The notes under the pieces are model-generated. The model had not been told where the DNA came from. It saw only the letters and a program-made list of their open reading frames with translations, and made no database searches. The position numbers and the translations under genes are program-made. 64,000 nt of DNA. It comes from Enterobacter pseudoroggenkampii. GTDB taxonomy: Bacteria > Pseudomonadota > Gammaproteobacteria > Enterobacterales > Enterobacteriaceae. Below, in pieces: positions 52,322 through 60,977 of this stretch. Numbering within the stretch: position 1 is the stretch's first letter; every line of letters starts with the position of its first letter. The stretch spans positions 1 to 64,000 of the forward strand of contig NZ_JAPMLV010000009.1 in assembly GCF_026420145.1 (NCBI RefSeq), given 5' to 3'.

Positions 52322-52545
52322 TTACTCTTCTCCATAGGGGGGTGATTAATATCCGAATGATAAGAGGAGAGAAAGAGCCCGCGCCGCCCTGAACCGGCCA
52401 GTCTTAGCTCCATAACGCCCAAAAATGATATTTGTAATTCTCTGATTTCACAGGATGACGACCATCTCGCCGACGGCAGCTCACCTTACGCGGTATTCCC
52501 GGTGCCTGTCTGCTGTGACAAAAGAACAGCATGATTTGTTCTTTT

Positions 52546-52575
52546 ACCTATTGACCAATCAACTAGTAGGTAGGT
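52546..52575. promoter_or_regulatory. Redox-regulon operator D (before Old Yellow Enzyme)
   Basis: Contains CAACTAGTAGGTAGGT, sharing CAACTAGTAG with operator B, within outer arms ACCTA (52546-52550) and TAGGT (52567-52571). It lies about 120 bases before the oxidoreductase start. Confidence 0.65.
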
Positions 52576-52648
52576 ATAGTGCAACCATGCGCTTAACCGG
52601 CATCAGGTAGCGATCGTCAGCTCCCCGGCCCGCTAAGTATTAACTCCG

Positions 52649-52665
52649 GCCCCAGCGGGGCTTTT
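52649..52665 (+). terminator. Terminator-like hairpin in the Old Yellow Enzyme leader
   Basis: GCCCC-AGC-GGGGC followed by TTTTCTCTC lies between operator D and the start codon at 52692. It may attenuate transcription or end an upstream short transcript. The loop of three bases is tight. Confidence 0.45.
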
Positions 52666-52691
52666 CTCTCTTTCGCCTTGCGAGGTACATG

Positions 52692-53798
52692 ATGAGTAAG
52701 TTGTTCACCCCCTACAATCTGTCAGGCATGCAGTTAAAAAACCGCGTGGTCATGGCCCCGATGACCCGCACCCGCACAATGAACGACGTGCCGGATGACG
52801 TCGTTGCACTTTACTACGCCCAGCGCGCCTCTGCGGGGCTGCTTATCACCGAAGGCATGCCCGTTTCTGAAGAAGGGCGCGGCTATCTGTATACCCCGGG
52901 GATCTACAACGCTGCACACGTTCAGGGCTGGCGCAAAGTGACCGATGCGGTACATGCGAAGGGCGGCCGTATTTTTGCTCAGTTGTGGCATGTGGGCCGT
53001 ATGTCTCACGTCTCTCTTCAGCCAGGTCACATAGCGCCGGTTTCAGCGGGCACCGTTCAGGCGGTCAATACCACCGTTTTTGCGCTGACCGAATCCGGAG
53101 AACCGGGCCCGGTTGTACCAAGCCAGCCGCGCGCGCTGGAAACGCATGAAGTGAAACGCATCACGGCAGACTTCGTGCACTCCGCACGCCTGGCGATGGA
53201 GGCCGGTTTTGACGGCGTGGAAATCATGGCGGCGAACGGCTTCATTTTCGACCAGTTCCTCAGCAGTGAGCTGAACCCTCGCACTGATGAATACGGTGGC
53301 TCTGTGGAAAACCGTCAGCGGTTCCTGCTGGAAACGGTTGATGCCATCTCTGCGGCTATTGGTAGCAATAAGGTGGGCTTGCGCATTTCACCGTTCGGGC
53401 GGATTTACGACCTGGCGCCATATGAAGGTGAAGAAGAGATTTGGGCCAGTATCGCAGCGGCTCTCGGCCAGCGTCAGCTGGCTTATGTACATCTCTATTA
53501 TCAGCCTGTTTATACCCAGGCACCGGTTCCTGCCGGGTTCAAAGCCGCGTTCCGTAAAACTCTGGGGGGCACGGTTATTGCCGCCGGCGGCTTCACCCGC
53601 GAGATTGCCGAAACGGCACTTGAGGCAGACGAACTGGATCTTGTCGCGTTTGGCGTGCCGTACATCGCCAACCCTGATCTGGTCGAAAGAATGCAGAACG
53701 GCTGGCCGCTGGCCGAAAGCGATCGCACGACGTATTACGGCGTGACGGGGTCACCAGAGAAAGGCTACACCGATTATCCCGCCTGGAAAGCCAACTAA
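52692..53798 (+). CDS. Old Yellow Enzyme family alkene reductase (NemA-like)
   Basis: 368 residues. Motifs of the OYE family are VVMAPMTRTRTMNDVP, QLWHVGRMSHVSLQPG, the active-site segment AANGFIFDQFLSSELNPRTDEYGGSVENR and the FMN-phosphate loop TVIAAGGF. The enzyme uses FMN and NAD(P)H to reduce alpha,beta-unsaturated carbonyls, N-ethylmaleimide and related electrophiles. It starts the plus-strand group OYE-DsbA-SDR-hydrolase behind operator D. The second ATG of a tandem pair is preferred by spacing from GAGG. The usual His-Asn (or His-His) pair was not located: the family segment around DGVEIMAANGF is offset from the standard HGAHGYL and has no His. Confidence 0.88.
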   Translation: MSKLFTPYNLSGMQLKNRVVMAPMTRTRTMNDVPDDVVALYYAQRASAGLLITEGMPVSEEGRGYLYTPGIYNAAHVQGWRKVTDAVHAKGGRIFAQLWHVGRMSHVSLQPGHIAPVSAGTVQAVNTTVFALTESGEPGPVVPSQPRALETHEVKRITADFVHSARLAMEAGFDGVEIMAANGFIFDQFLSSELNPRTDEYGGSVENRQRFLLETVDAISAAIGSNKVGLRISPFGRIYDLAPYEGEEEIWASIAAALGQRQLAYVHLYYQPVYTQAPVPAGFKAAFRKTLGGTVIAAGGFTREIAETALEADELDLVAFGVPYIANPDLVERMQNGWPLAESDRTTYYGVTGSPEKGYTDYPAWKAN

Positions 53799-53879
53799 CG
53801 CCACGAAGCCGGTGGTATTTGCGGTGCCCACATAAACAGGCACCGCCAGACGAAATTAATAGGGTATTCAGGAGCCAAT

Positions 53880-54581
53880 ATGCAAACCCTTAAGCCGATT
53901 ATTACGATAGATATCTGGTCAGATCTGGTCTGCCCCTGGTGCTGGATTGCCAAAAAGCGTTTCGAACAGGGCCTTGCCGCCTTTGAACACAAGGAACAGG
54001 TCGTGGTCCGCCACCACAGTTTCCGTATTTCCGGCGACCGGCCTGCCGTGCCGTTCCGCAAAGCCCTTTACAAGAAGTTTGGCGGGGAACATGGGGCGGA
54101 ACTGATGATGAATCAGGTGGGCACGGCCGGGAAGACAGAAGGGCTCCAGTATAACTTTGACACCATGCTTTTTGGCGATACCGAAGATGCCCATACGCTG
54201 CTCGCGGCTGCGCGTCACGCCAATATGGGCGACGCCATGGCAGAACGGTTTTATCGGGCCAGTGTGACTGAGGGGCGTTCCATTTTCGATCCGCTGGAGC
54301 TCATTGCGTTAGCTACAGAAGTGGGCATGTCCAGAGCCGACGCTGTAAGTGCCCTTGCCAATGAGGCCTTCCGTGCATCGGTGGCCGAAGATGAAGCCCA
54401 TGCCCGGTCGATCGGGGTCAGCGGGGTCCCGCTGTTCCTGCTCAATGAAAAATATGCTATCAGCGGCGCGCAATCTGCGGACAACTTCCTGAACGTGTTG
54501 AAGCAAGTCTGGGAAGAAAAAGCGGCTGAACTGGCAAAAACTGACGGCCAGACCTGCGGCGCTGACGGTTGCAGCATCTGA
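53880..54581 (+). CDS. DsbA/FrnE-family oxidoreductase
   Basis: 233 residues. The active site CPWC is in [20 protein letters not shown], and the C-terminal [16 protein letters not shown] contains the cis-Pro loop. No signal peptide, so it is a cytoplasmic FrnE-like protein that handles oxidised or adducted thiols. A Cys-rich tail (TCGADGCSI) is an additional possible metal or redox site. It is in one plus-strand run with the OYE and SDR genes. Confidence 0.9.
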   Translation: MQTLKPIITIDIWSDLVCPWCWIAKKRFEQGLAAFEHKEQVVVRHHSFRISGDRPAVPFRKALYKKFGGEHGAELMMNQVGTAGKTEGLQYNFDTMLFGDTEDAHTLLAAARHANMGDAMAERFYRASVTEGRSIFDPLELIALATEVGMSRADAVSALANEAFRASVAEDEAHARSIGVSGVPLFLLNEKYAISGAQSADNFLNVLKQVWEEKAAELAKTDGQTCGADGCSI

Positions 54582-54643
54582 CACCTGAACGAGCCGGCTG
54601 CATGACTGCCGGCAAATCTACCCTGCAAATAACGGAGTTCAAA

Positions 54644-55417
54644 ATGAGCGATTATTTTAAAGGCAAAAAACTGCTTGTCGTGGGTGGCACCAGCGGTATG
54701 GGTCTGGAAACGGCGCGTATGGTGCTGAAAGCCGGTGGCAGCGTGGTACTGACGGGCAATAAAAAAGACAAGGCAGAAGCGGTTCAGAAAGAGCTGAGCC
54801 CACTGGGTTCCGTGTCCGTGATTGCGGCAAACCTGATGACTGAAGAGGGCATGAACGCCATTCGTCAGGAGATTAATGCTAATCATCGCGATATTAGCCT
54901 GATGGTCAATGCGGCCGGGATCTTCATGCCGAAAGGCTTTACCGAGCATTTGGAAGCCGATTACGACATGTACCTGATGTTGAACCGGGCAACCTTCTTC
55001 ATCACGCAGGACGTGGTGAAGAACATGCTGGCCGACGGCCGTGAAGGGGCGATTGTGAACGTGGGCTCCATTGGCGCGCAAGCCGCACTCGGCGACTCAC
55101 CGGCTTCCGCGTACTCCATGGCCAAAGCCGGTCTCCACGCCTTGACACGCAACCTGGCCATTGAGCTGGCCAGTGCGGGTATCCGCGTGAACGCGGTCTC
55201 GCCAGGGATCGTGCATACCCCGATTTATGAAGGCTTCATGGCGAAAGAAGACATTGCCAGCGCAATGCAATCGCTGAACGCTTTCCATCCGCTGGGGCGT
55301 GTCGGCACGCCGGAAGATGTGGCCAATACCATCTTCTTCCTGTTGTCCGACAAAGCCTCCTGGGTGACTGGCGCAATCTGGGATGTCGATGCCGGTATCA
55401 TGGCCGTTCGCAGATAA
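54644..55417 (+). CDS. Short-chain dehydrogenase/reductase
   Basis: 257 residues. The cofactor motif GGTSGMGLE ([16 protein letters not shown]), the NAAG segment and the catalytic Tyr-x3-Lys (YSMAKAG) are all in place, and Ser is in VNVGSIGAQ. The substrate is unknown; in this setting it may reduce aldehydes or ketones derived from electrophiles. GGAG precedes the ATG. Strong hairpin after the stop. Confidence 0.9.
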   Translation: MSDYFKGKKLLVVGGTSGMGLETARMVLKAGGSVVLTGNKKDKAEAVQKELSPLGSVSVIAANLMTEEGMNAIRQEINANHRDISLMVNAAGIFMPKGFTEHLEADYDMYLMLNRATFFITQDVVKNMLADGREGAIVNVGSIGAQAALGDSPASAYSMAKAGLHALTRNLAIELASAGIRVNAVSPGIVHTPIYEGFMAKEDIASAMQSLNAFHPLGRVGTPEDVANTIFFLLSDKASWVTGAIWDVDAGIMAVRR

Positions 55418-55427
55418 GCTCGTCGTA

Positions 55428-55464
55428 ACCTATCAGCCGCCCCATGATGGGGCGACTGATAGGT
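55428..55464. terminator. Strong hairpin between SDR and hydrolase genes
   Basis: ACCTATCAG pairs with CTGATAGGT and, inside, GCCCC with GGGGC. No T-run follows, so it may be an RNA-stability or protein-binding element more than a classical terminator. Confidence 0.5.
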
Positions 55465-55502
55465 ATCTTGCTTGTAATTCAACCATTCTGAAAGTTAACA
55501 TA

Positions 55503-56255
55503 ATGAAAAAATTGAAATTTACCTTCAAAAATGCAGAAGGTGAGGAACTTGCCGGGTTGCTTGAATTGCCAGAAAATCCAAAAGCCTTTGCCCTGTTGGC
55601 GCACTGCTTTACCTGCGGGAAGGATCTGAAAGGTGCTGCACGCATTGCCAGGAAACTGACAGAAAATTCAATTGCGGTGCTTCGCTTTGATTTTACCGGG
55701 TTAGGCAACAGCGAAGGCGATTTTTCCAATACCAATTTTTCCTCGAATATTTCTGACCTGCTGTGCGCGGTCGATTATCTTCGTCGGGAATACGAGGCTC
55801 CTTCGCTGCTGATTGGTCACAGCCTTGGCGGTTCGGCAATCCTCTCTATTGCAGCCAAAGTGCCTGAAGCCAGAGCGGTCGTAACCATAGGTTCGCCAGG
55901 CGAATTGACGCATGTACAGCGGTTGTTCAAAGACAATATCGAAGATATCAGGAACCATGGCGCTTTCCCGGTAGAGCTTGCAGGCCGGGTATTCACGCTC
56001 AAAAAGCAAATGCTGGATAACATTCAGGAGCATAAAATAGCGGAGAAGGTATTTACCATGAATAAGCCGCTGCTGATTTTTCATGCTCCCAATGATGATA
56101 CCGTGCTGATTGAACAGGCAGAGAAAATTTTTAAAGCCGCCAGACACCCCAAAAGCTTTATCTCACTGGGTGAAGCAGATCATCTTCTGACGCATCCTCA
56201 GGATGCGGAATATGTTGCCGGGATTATCGTTGCCTGGAGTTCTGCTTACATTTAG
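55503..56255 (+). CDS. Alpha/beta hydrolase, N-terminal half of the hydrolase-OsmC type
   Basis: 250 residues, with the nucleophile motif GHSLGGSAI and the oxyanion region AHCFTCGKDLKGAARIARKL. In several bacteria an equivalent protein is fused to an OsmC domain; here it stands alone and an OsmC protein is encoded at 46.0 kb. Cysteines flank the oxyanion region (AHCFTCG). It probably acts on acyl or thiol adducts in the same pathway. Confidence 0.85.
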   Translation: MKKLKFTFKNAEGEELAGLLELPENPKAFALLAHCFTCGKDLKGAARIARKLTENSIAVLRFDFTGLGNSEGDFSNTNFSSNISDLLCAVDYLRREYEAPSLLIGHSLGGSAILSIAAKVPEARAVVTIGSPGELTHVQRLFKDNIEDIRNHGAFPVELAGRVFTLKKQMLDNIQEHKIAEKVFTMNKPLLIFHAPNDDTVLIEQAEKIFKAARHPKSFISLGEADHLLTHPQDAEYVAGIIVAWSSAYI

Positions 56256-56364
56256 AGGGCGTGTAAAGCTTCGTGAAGCTGCAGGTGCTGTCGTTGGCCA
56301 CTGAATAAACGGGCGTAGCATTTTGGTTGCACATACAAGACTGCGTAGCATGCTTTCTTTACGC

Positions 56365-56392
56365 GAAAAAAGCCCTGCTTAGATGCAGGGCT
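56365..56392 (-). terminator. Terminator after the thioredoxin-family gene
   Basis: AGCCCTGC/GCAGGGCT stem with a six-base loop, and six T on the minus strand, about 110 bases after the stop of the gene at 56500-56994. Confidence 0.75.
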
Positions 56393-56499
56393 AAGGGCAT
56401 TGTTGCTATGGTTTATTTTTATTATTTCCCTGGCATTGCTCAACTTCCAGGTTTATTACCTTCAGGTTGAGATTCAATTAATTTAACTTTAACGCTCTC

Positions 56500-56994
56500 T
56501 TATTTTCCTGGAAAAATTGAAGCCACTTCGCGGGCAGTATCGACCAGAAGTTCACCGTTTTTGTAGCTCTCGCTCACTTCTCCGTTCTTGCCGATAGCGG
56601 TTTTAGGCCGTTCAATAAACTGCCCCAGCGGAGTCACGTTCTCATCCAGTACCACGGCAAACGGAATTTTGACTTTATCGACACCAAAGTGTGCTTTAAA
56701 GACGTCTTCGGCCTTGTCGCGGGTGATAATACCCAGACGTATTGCCGGCGTTGACGCGGCAATGGCATGGATTACAGGCAAGTTTTTATGGCAGTCGGGG
56801 CACCACATTTCAGCAGCTACCAGAATGCTGTACGAACCCGGAAGTTGCGAGAGCTTACTGATGACATCGTCAGGTAATGCCTCGTTGGCAAGCCCCTCAA
56901 AATGCCGCAATGCGTTGCGGTCTTCTTCTGCTCCGCTGCCAACAAATTCGTTATAATCTGATGCTGCTTCGAGCAGTACGTTGAAATCTTGCAT
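56500..56994 (-). CDS. Thioredoxin-family protein with CPDC motif
   Basis: 164 residues with the redox motif MWCPDCHKNLPVIHAIAAST and the downstream KIPFAVVLDENV strand. No signal peptide. It is similar to bacillithiol/thioredoxin-family proteins (DUF1128/YtpP-like set) that reduce adducted protein thiols, but the exact group is not clear. Divergent from the EamA gene, with operator E between them. Confidence 0.8.
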   Translation of the reverse strand: MQDFNVLLEAASDYNEFVGSGAEEDRNALRHFEGLANEALPDDVISKLSQLPGSYSILVAAEMWCPDCHKNLPVIHAIAASTPAIRLGIITRDKAEDVFKAHFGVDKVKIPFAVVLDENVTPLGQFIERPKTAIGKNGEVSESYKNGELLVDTAREVASIFPGK

Positions 56995-57127
56995 ATGTTC
57001 TCCTTTGTTAGTAACGGGTCTACGGCTTTACATAAATCTGGCAATGATAAAGGTCAATGCTCCAGGCATGACCTGAAAAGGCGTACCATTTTAGTCTGGC
57101 TGCCATAAGTAGATATTGCCATCCTAC

Positions 57128-57143
57128 CTACTAATTGATAGAT
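57128..57143. promoter_or_regulatory. Redox-regulon operator E (between thioredoxin-family and EamA genes)
   Basis: CTACTAATTGATAGAT, sharing 12 of 16 bases with the core of operator B. It lies between two divergent genes and could serve both. It is the weakest of the five sites. Confidence 0.5.
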
Positions 57144-57179
57144 TATCACGTAATTTGTTAATTTTGAGGCGTCACGCTG

Positions 57180-58028
57180 ATGGGGCGGTCTGTTGGATTC
57201 AAGATAGTGATAGCAATGATGGCATTCGCAGCCAATTCTGTGCTCTGTCGGATTGCGTTGAAAGGCGAACATATTGATCCGGTGACGTTCAGTGACCTTC
57301 GCCTGATGAGCGGGGCGGTGGTCTTGTTACCACTGTTGTTGAGACGTGAGGGGAAAAAGCAGGGCATCTGGAGCTTGAAAAGCGGGTTCTTTCTTATGGC
57401 CTACGCCCTGTGTTTCTCCCTTGCCTATATCCATTTGGATACAGGAACAGGTGCTTTGCTCTTGTTTGGCGTTGTGCAACTGGCGATGGTGGCCCATGGC
57501 CTTTTCCATGGGGAAAGGCTGTCTTTTTCCAGAGCAACGGGGCTTGGGCTGGCTGTAGCCGGCATGGCTGCTCTTCTCTTACCTGGTGCCAAAGCGCCCC
57601 CCTTGGGCAGCGCTGTTCTGATGGCGCTTTCAGGCCTTGCCTGGGCGGCTTATACCCTCTGCGGAAAGCGCTCTCCTGATGCTGCGCAGGCAACTGCGGC
57701 AAACTTCATCCTTGCTGTACCTTTTGCCCTGGTGTTGTCGCCGTTCATTAGCCAGGGAGCGCACTTCGACGGTATCGGAATTGTCCTGGCAATACTCTCT
57801 GGTGCCGGTGCTTCTGCCGGAGCCTATGTACTCTGGTATTCACTTTTACCTCGTCTTGAGTCTGTTGCAGCCAGTACGGTTCAGTTGAGTGTGCCCTGTC
57901 TGGCGATGCTGGGAGGCGTAACATTTTTGGGCGAGTCACTGAGCCTCAGAATGGCTTTTTCAACCCTGGCAGTTCTTGCAGGCATTCTGTTGGTGATCAA
58001 GGCTCCGGGTCAGAAAATACGGCACTGA
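57180..58028 (+). CDS. EamA/DMT-family exporter
   Basis: 282 residues with about ten hydrophobic helices in two EamA repeats, beginning VGFKIVIAMMAFAANSVLCR and ending FSTLAVLAGILLVIKAP. Such transporters export metabolites or drugs, driven by the proton gradient. It is transcribed divergently from the thioredoxin-family gene over operator E. Likely substrate: a small product of the redox pathway. Confidence 0.88.
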   Translation: MGRSVGFKIVIAMMAFAANSVLCRIALKGEHIDPVTFSDLRLMSGAVVLLPLLLRREGKKQGIWSLKSGFFLMAYALCFSLAYIHLDTGTGALLLFGVVQLAMVAHGLFHGERLSFSRATGLGLAVAGMAALLLPGAKAPPLGSAVLMALSGLAWAAYTLCGKRSPDAAQATAANFILAVPFALVLSPFISQGAHFDGIGIVLAILSGAGASAGAYVLWYSLLPRLESVAASTVQLSVPCLAMLGGVTFLGESLSLRMAFSTLAVLAGILLVIKAPGQKIRH

Positions 58029-58159
58029 TATTAACGTGCCAGTCATGACTTGATCACTCTGCAAATGGTTTTTTAGGTTTTAAAGCAATGGAATATCTAA
58101 TTGTTAGCAAAAGTCAGTGGCGCTGTAACCTCATTGGATAAACTAACCGGGTAACCTCT

Positions 58160-59395
58160 ATGAAATACGATTTTGATGAAGTAGTGGACAGGACTGGAAC
58201 AGATAGCTTAACCGTCGACGGCTGGCGCGAATATATGTTCGGTGACCATGAAAGTCCCGTGCCGGAAGTACCGGCCACTGGTTTTATAAACCTCTGGGTA
58301 GCAGACATGGCTTTTTCCACCCCCGAGCCGGTGCTTGAAGCCATACGTTCCCGGTTAGATAAAAAAATTCTTGGCTACACCCGCGTTTATGACAGGGACT
58401 ACTATGAGATTTTTGGGGCCTGGTGTGAAAGGAATTACGGATACCGGTTTCAGGAAGAAAGCATTGTTTTCTCCCCCGGTATTATCCCTGCACTTAACCG
58501 ATTGGTGCCGTTACTCACCCACGAAGAAGATAGCATCCTCATCCTGACCCCTTCTTACGCACCGTTTAAAAAAGCCGGAGACTATAGCGGTCGTCGCGTC
58601 GTCGATTGCCCGCTTAGAAATAACGAAGGCCACTGGGCGGTAGATTTTGAGGCAATGGAACAAGCCCTGAGCGATGACCAGCAGCGAATTAAAGCCTTCT
58701 TTCTCTGTAACCCGCATAATCCCACCGGACGTGTCTGGCGACGTGATGAGTTGCAGAAAATGATAACGTTATGCCTTAAACATGATGTGTGGGTTATTTC
58801 TGATGAAATACACTGTGATTTATCCCGCTCGGGCGTCACGCATATTCCCGCCGCGTCAGTCTTTCCTGAAAATCATAAAATTATCACCTGCATGTCGACC
58901 AGCAAGACGTTCAACCTGGCGGGTAATCTGCTGGCAAATATCATGATCCCTGATGCCTCAGTGAGAGCAGAATGGCTTCGCCTGCATGATGATTTTATCT
59001 CACCGTTGAGTCTGGTGGCTAACAAGGCCGCCTGGTCCGAGTGCGATGAGTGGTTGACTCAGCTCAGGCTCTACATTGACGAGAATTTCCGTTTTCTACA
59101 GGACTATCTGAGGACATATCATCCGCTGGCCCGTTTTATCATTCCGGAAGGGACCTATCTGGCATGGATTGATATCTCTCCTCTGCTGGATGTCAGTAAT
59201 CAGGAAGAAGTAACCCTCTTTTTTGCCAGACATGCGGGTGTATTGCTTGAAGGGGGACAAATGTTTGTCAGTAACGGAGACGGGTACATACGTCTTAATC
59301 TGGCTTGTCCACGCGCCGTGCTTGCCGAAGGGCTTAGCCGCATAAGCAACGCATTGAGTGCCAGTTCTACCGGAACCATAGCCGCAACAATGTAG
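58160..59395 (+). CDS. PatB/MalY-type cystathionine beta-lyase (PLP aminotransferase fold)
   Basis: 411 residues. The PLP-binding Lys is in STSKTFNLAGN, and FFLCNPHNPTGRVWRRDEL and ISDEIHCDLSRSG are the conserved active-site segments. PatB/MalY enzymes cleave C-S bonds of cystathionine or Cys conjugates. In the context of electrophile handling it may also break down cysteine S-conjugates. No own regulator is adjacent. Confidence 0.9.
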   Translation: MKYDFDEVVDRTGTDSLTVDGWREYMFGDHESPVPEVPATGFINLWVADMAFSTPEPVLEAIRSRLDKKILGYTRVYDRDYYEIFGAWCERNYGYRFQEESIVFSPGIIPALNRLVPLLTHEEDSILILTPSYAPFKKAGDYSGRRVVDCPLRNNEGHWAVDFEAMEQALSDDQQRIKAFFLCNPHNPTGRVWRRDELQKMITLCLKHDVWVISDEIHCDLSRSGVTHIPAASVFPENHKIITCMSTSKTFNLAGNLLANIMIPDASVRAEWLRLHDDFISPLSLVANKAAWSECDEWLTQLRLYIDENFRFLQDYLRTYHPLARFIIPEGTYLAWIDISPLLDVSNQEEVTLFFARHAGVLLEGGQMFVSNGDGYIRLNLACPRAVLAEGLSRISNALSASSTGTIAATM

Positions 59396-59628
59396 CCAGG
59401 AGAACAGGATGACGAAACACTATGACCAGAGAGACTGGATAGGACGCTGAACAGTTCTGATTTTAGCATGCCAGCGTATCAATTGTGTGCGACAAAGAAA
59501 CTGATTGGGGTCGTTGGGGGCGAAAAAGACGAAGGTATTATTGACGCTCTTAAATGTGCTGATTGCTGATTTTGATACGGCTATTAGGCTCCTGGGGTAA
59601 TAGCCGCTTGTACTTTGCCTCGCCTGTA
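59396..59628. other. Short gap with a hairpin after the C-S lyase gene
   Basis: A tiny frame (MTKHYDQRDWIGR) at 59410 is too short to support. CGGCTATTA and TAATAGCCG (59578-59606) form a nine-base stem around CTATTAGGCTCCTGGGG-type sequence and may end transcription from either side. Nothing else is seen. Confidence 0.4.
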
Positions 59629-60150
59629 TCACTCAATATCGGCGTGCCGTTCCTTCATTGTCTCATTCGTTTCATTAAGATTGGCCATTAATGCCAGAAC
59701 CATACTGTCATAGGTCAGCAGGGAAGCCTGTTCGAAGAGAGAGGCCATCGGTTGAACGCTATGGACTGCCGGGATAGTGAGCACGTAATCCGCCAGGGTC
59801 GCCAGAGTTGAATCTGGTGAGGTAGTGATGAGCGCAATATAAACGCCATTATTCTTAGCAATTTTCACCTGGTTGATCAGGCGTTGGGTCTCTCCGGAGC
59901 CTGAACCAACGATCATCAGGTCGTTTTTGCGGGAATGTGGAGCGCTGATTTCCCCGACCACACTGACGGACAGGCCAAGATGCATCAGCCGGTTAGCAAA
60001 AGCGTTTATCATTTGCCCTGAACGTCCAGCACCGGCAAGAAATACATGACCGGCAGTAATAATAGAATCAACAAGTGTGCTAAATTCTTTCTCATCGATT
60101 TTATCCACAAGTGAAGATAACTCTTTCAAAACGAGGGAGTACTTTTTCAT
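59629..60150 (-). CDS. SIS-domain protein, 6-phospho-3-hexuloisomerase-like
   Basis: 173 residues from the ATG at 60150. SIS-domain motifs are HVFLAGAGRSGQMINAFANRL and LMIVGSGSGETQ, followed by AKNNGVYIALITTSPDSTLA. Length and motifs fit HxlB/PHI, which interconverts 3-hexulose-6-phosphate and fructose-6-phosphate. No 3-hexulose-6-phosphate synthase (HxlA) is present. Last gene of the minus-strand sugar operon. Confidence 0.82.
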   Translation of the reverse strand: MKKYSLVLKELSSLVDKIDEKEFSTLVDSIITAGHVFLAGAGRSGQMINAFANRLMHLGLSVSVVGEISAPHSRKNDLMIVGSGSGETQRLINQVKIAKNNGVYIALITTSPDSTLATLADYVLTIPAVHSVQPMASLFEQASLLTYDSMVLALMANLNETNETMKERHADIE

Positions 60151-60204
60151 TATGGTCATTCTTTTATTGAAAAAGGCAGACAGGGTATATCTGCCTTTTG
60201 TTTA

Positions 60205-60666
60205 TCAGGATGCGGCAAGCATTTCTTCAACATATTTCCCGACTTCGTGCGTTTTAAGGTTACGGCACGACTCGATGAACGAAATATCCTGGAAGAGCGT
60301 AAAGAGTCGACGCAGCACAGACATATGCTGATCGCTTGTGGCGAATGCGAGATTAAACATAATGCTGCATTCTACTGTGAGGTCAGCATCTTCCATCTGA
60401 CCAAACACGACCTCTTTATCAAAACGTACAATGCTTATGCTGTTGGTTTTTACCAGCGTATAGTCCGCATGTGGAATGGCAATGCCCTGACCGTTCGCCA
60501 TCAATAAACCGGTTGGATAAGTCTTCTCACGCTCCAGGCAGGCCTGTATATAGACGGGCGTGATATAGCCTTTTTCCAGCAGCTTCTGGCCTGCAAACTC
60601 AATTGCAGCATGCCAGTCAGCGATCGTACCCTCGACGTCGTTTACCAGAATCTCAAGTTTCATCAT
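60205..60666 (-). CDS. PTS EIIA (galactitol/fructose-type) subunit
   Basis: 153 residues with the phospho-His in GIAIPHADYTLV. EIIA passes phosphate from HPr to EIIB. ATGA overlap with the upstream EIIB gene indicates coupling. Belongs with the IIB and IIC genes to a Gat-family permease. Confidence 0.88.
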   Translation of the reverse strand: MMKLEILVNDVEGTIADWHAAIEFAGQKLLEKGYITPVYIQACLEREKTYPTGLLMANGQGIAIPHADYTLVKTNSISIVRFDKEVVFGQMEDADLTVECSIMFNLAFATSDQHMSVLRRLFTLFQDISFIESCRNLKTHEVGKYVEEMLAAS

Positions 60667-60956
60667 TTCACCTGGCCAAGCATTTCTTCTTTAACAGCAT
60701 CAAAGATTTCATCTTCGCCCAGACCCGTTAACAGGCCTGCTCCCACAATCACACGCGTGGTGATGCCCGGGTTATCCAGCTTGGTTGAAGAAACGATCAG
60801 GTCATAGCTGTTAAACGTGTCCGTGGTACAGGCCATTAAAGAGGATTTATCTACCTGCGCTTCGATATTCTGTTCTTTCAGATAGTCCTGCAGGACAGAA
60901 ACCATAATGGAAGAGGAGGCAATACCGTTTCCGCATACAACTAAAATCTTTTTCAT
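60663..60956 (-). CDS. PTS EIIB (galactitol-type) subunit
   Basis: 97 residues, beginning MKKILVVCGNGIASSSIM, in which Cys8 is the phosphorylation site (CxNGxxSS motif). It carries phosphate from EIIA to the sugar. Overlaps the EIIA gene; follows EIIC by 21 bases. Confidence 0.9.
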   Translation of the reverse strand: MKKILVVCGNGIASSSIMVSVLQDYLKEQNIEAQVDKSSLMACTTDTFNSYDLIVSSTKLDNPGITTRVIVGAGLLTGLGEDEIFDAVKEEMLGQVK

Positions 60957-60977
60957 TTTCAGGTACCTTCTGAGGTT

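Noticed and set aside
54251..55081. 276-codon open frame antisense to the DsbA and SDR genes
   Set aside because: Shadow frame without ribosome site or domain.
56256..56499. Possible insertion-sequence end in the gap after the hydrolase gene
   Set aside because: No matching inverted terminal repeat, no transposase remnant and no target duplication could be found; only a terminator is clear.
59410..59451. 13-codon frame MTKHYDQRDWIGR after the C-S lyase gene
   Set aside because: Too short, with no support beyond an ATG; it may be the start of a lost gene but cannot be shown.
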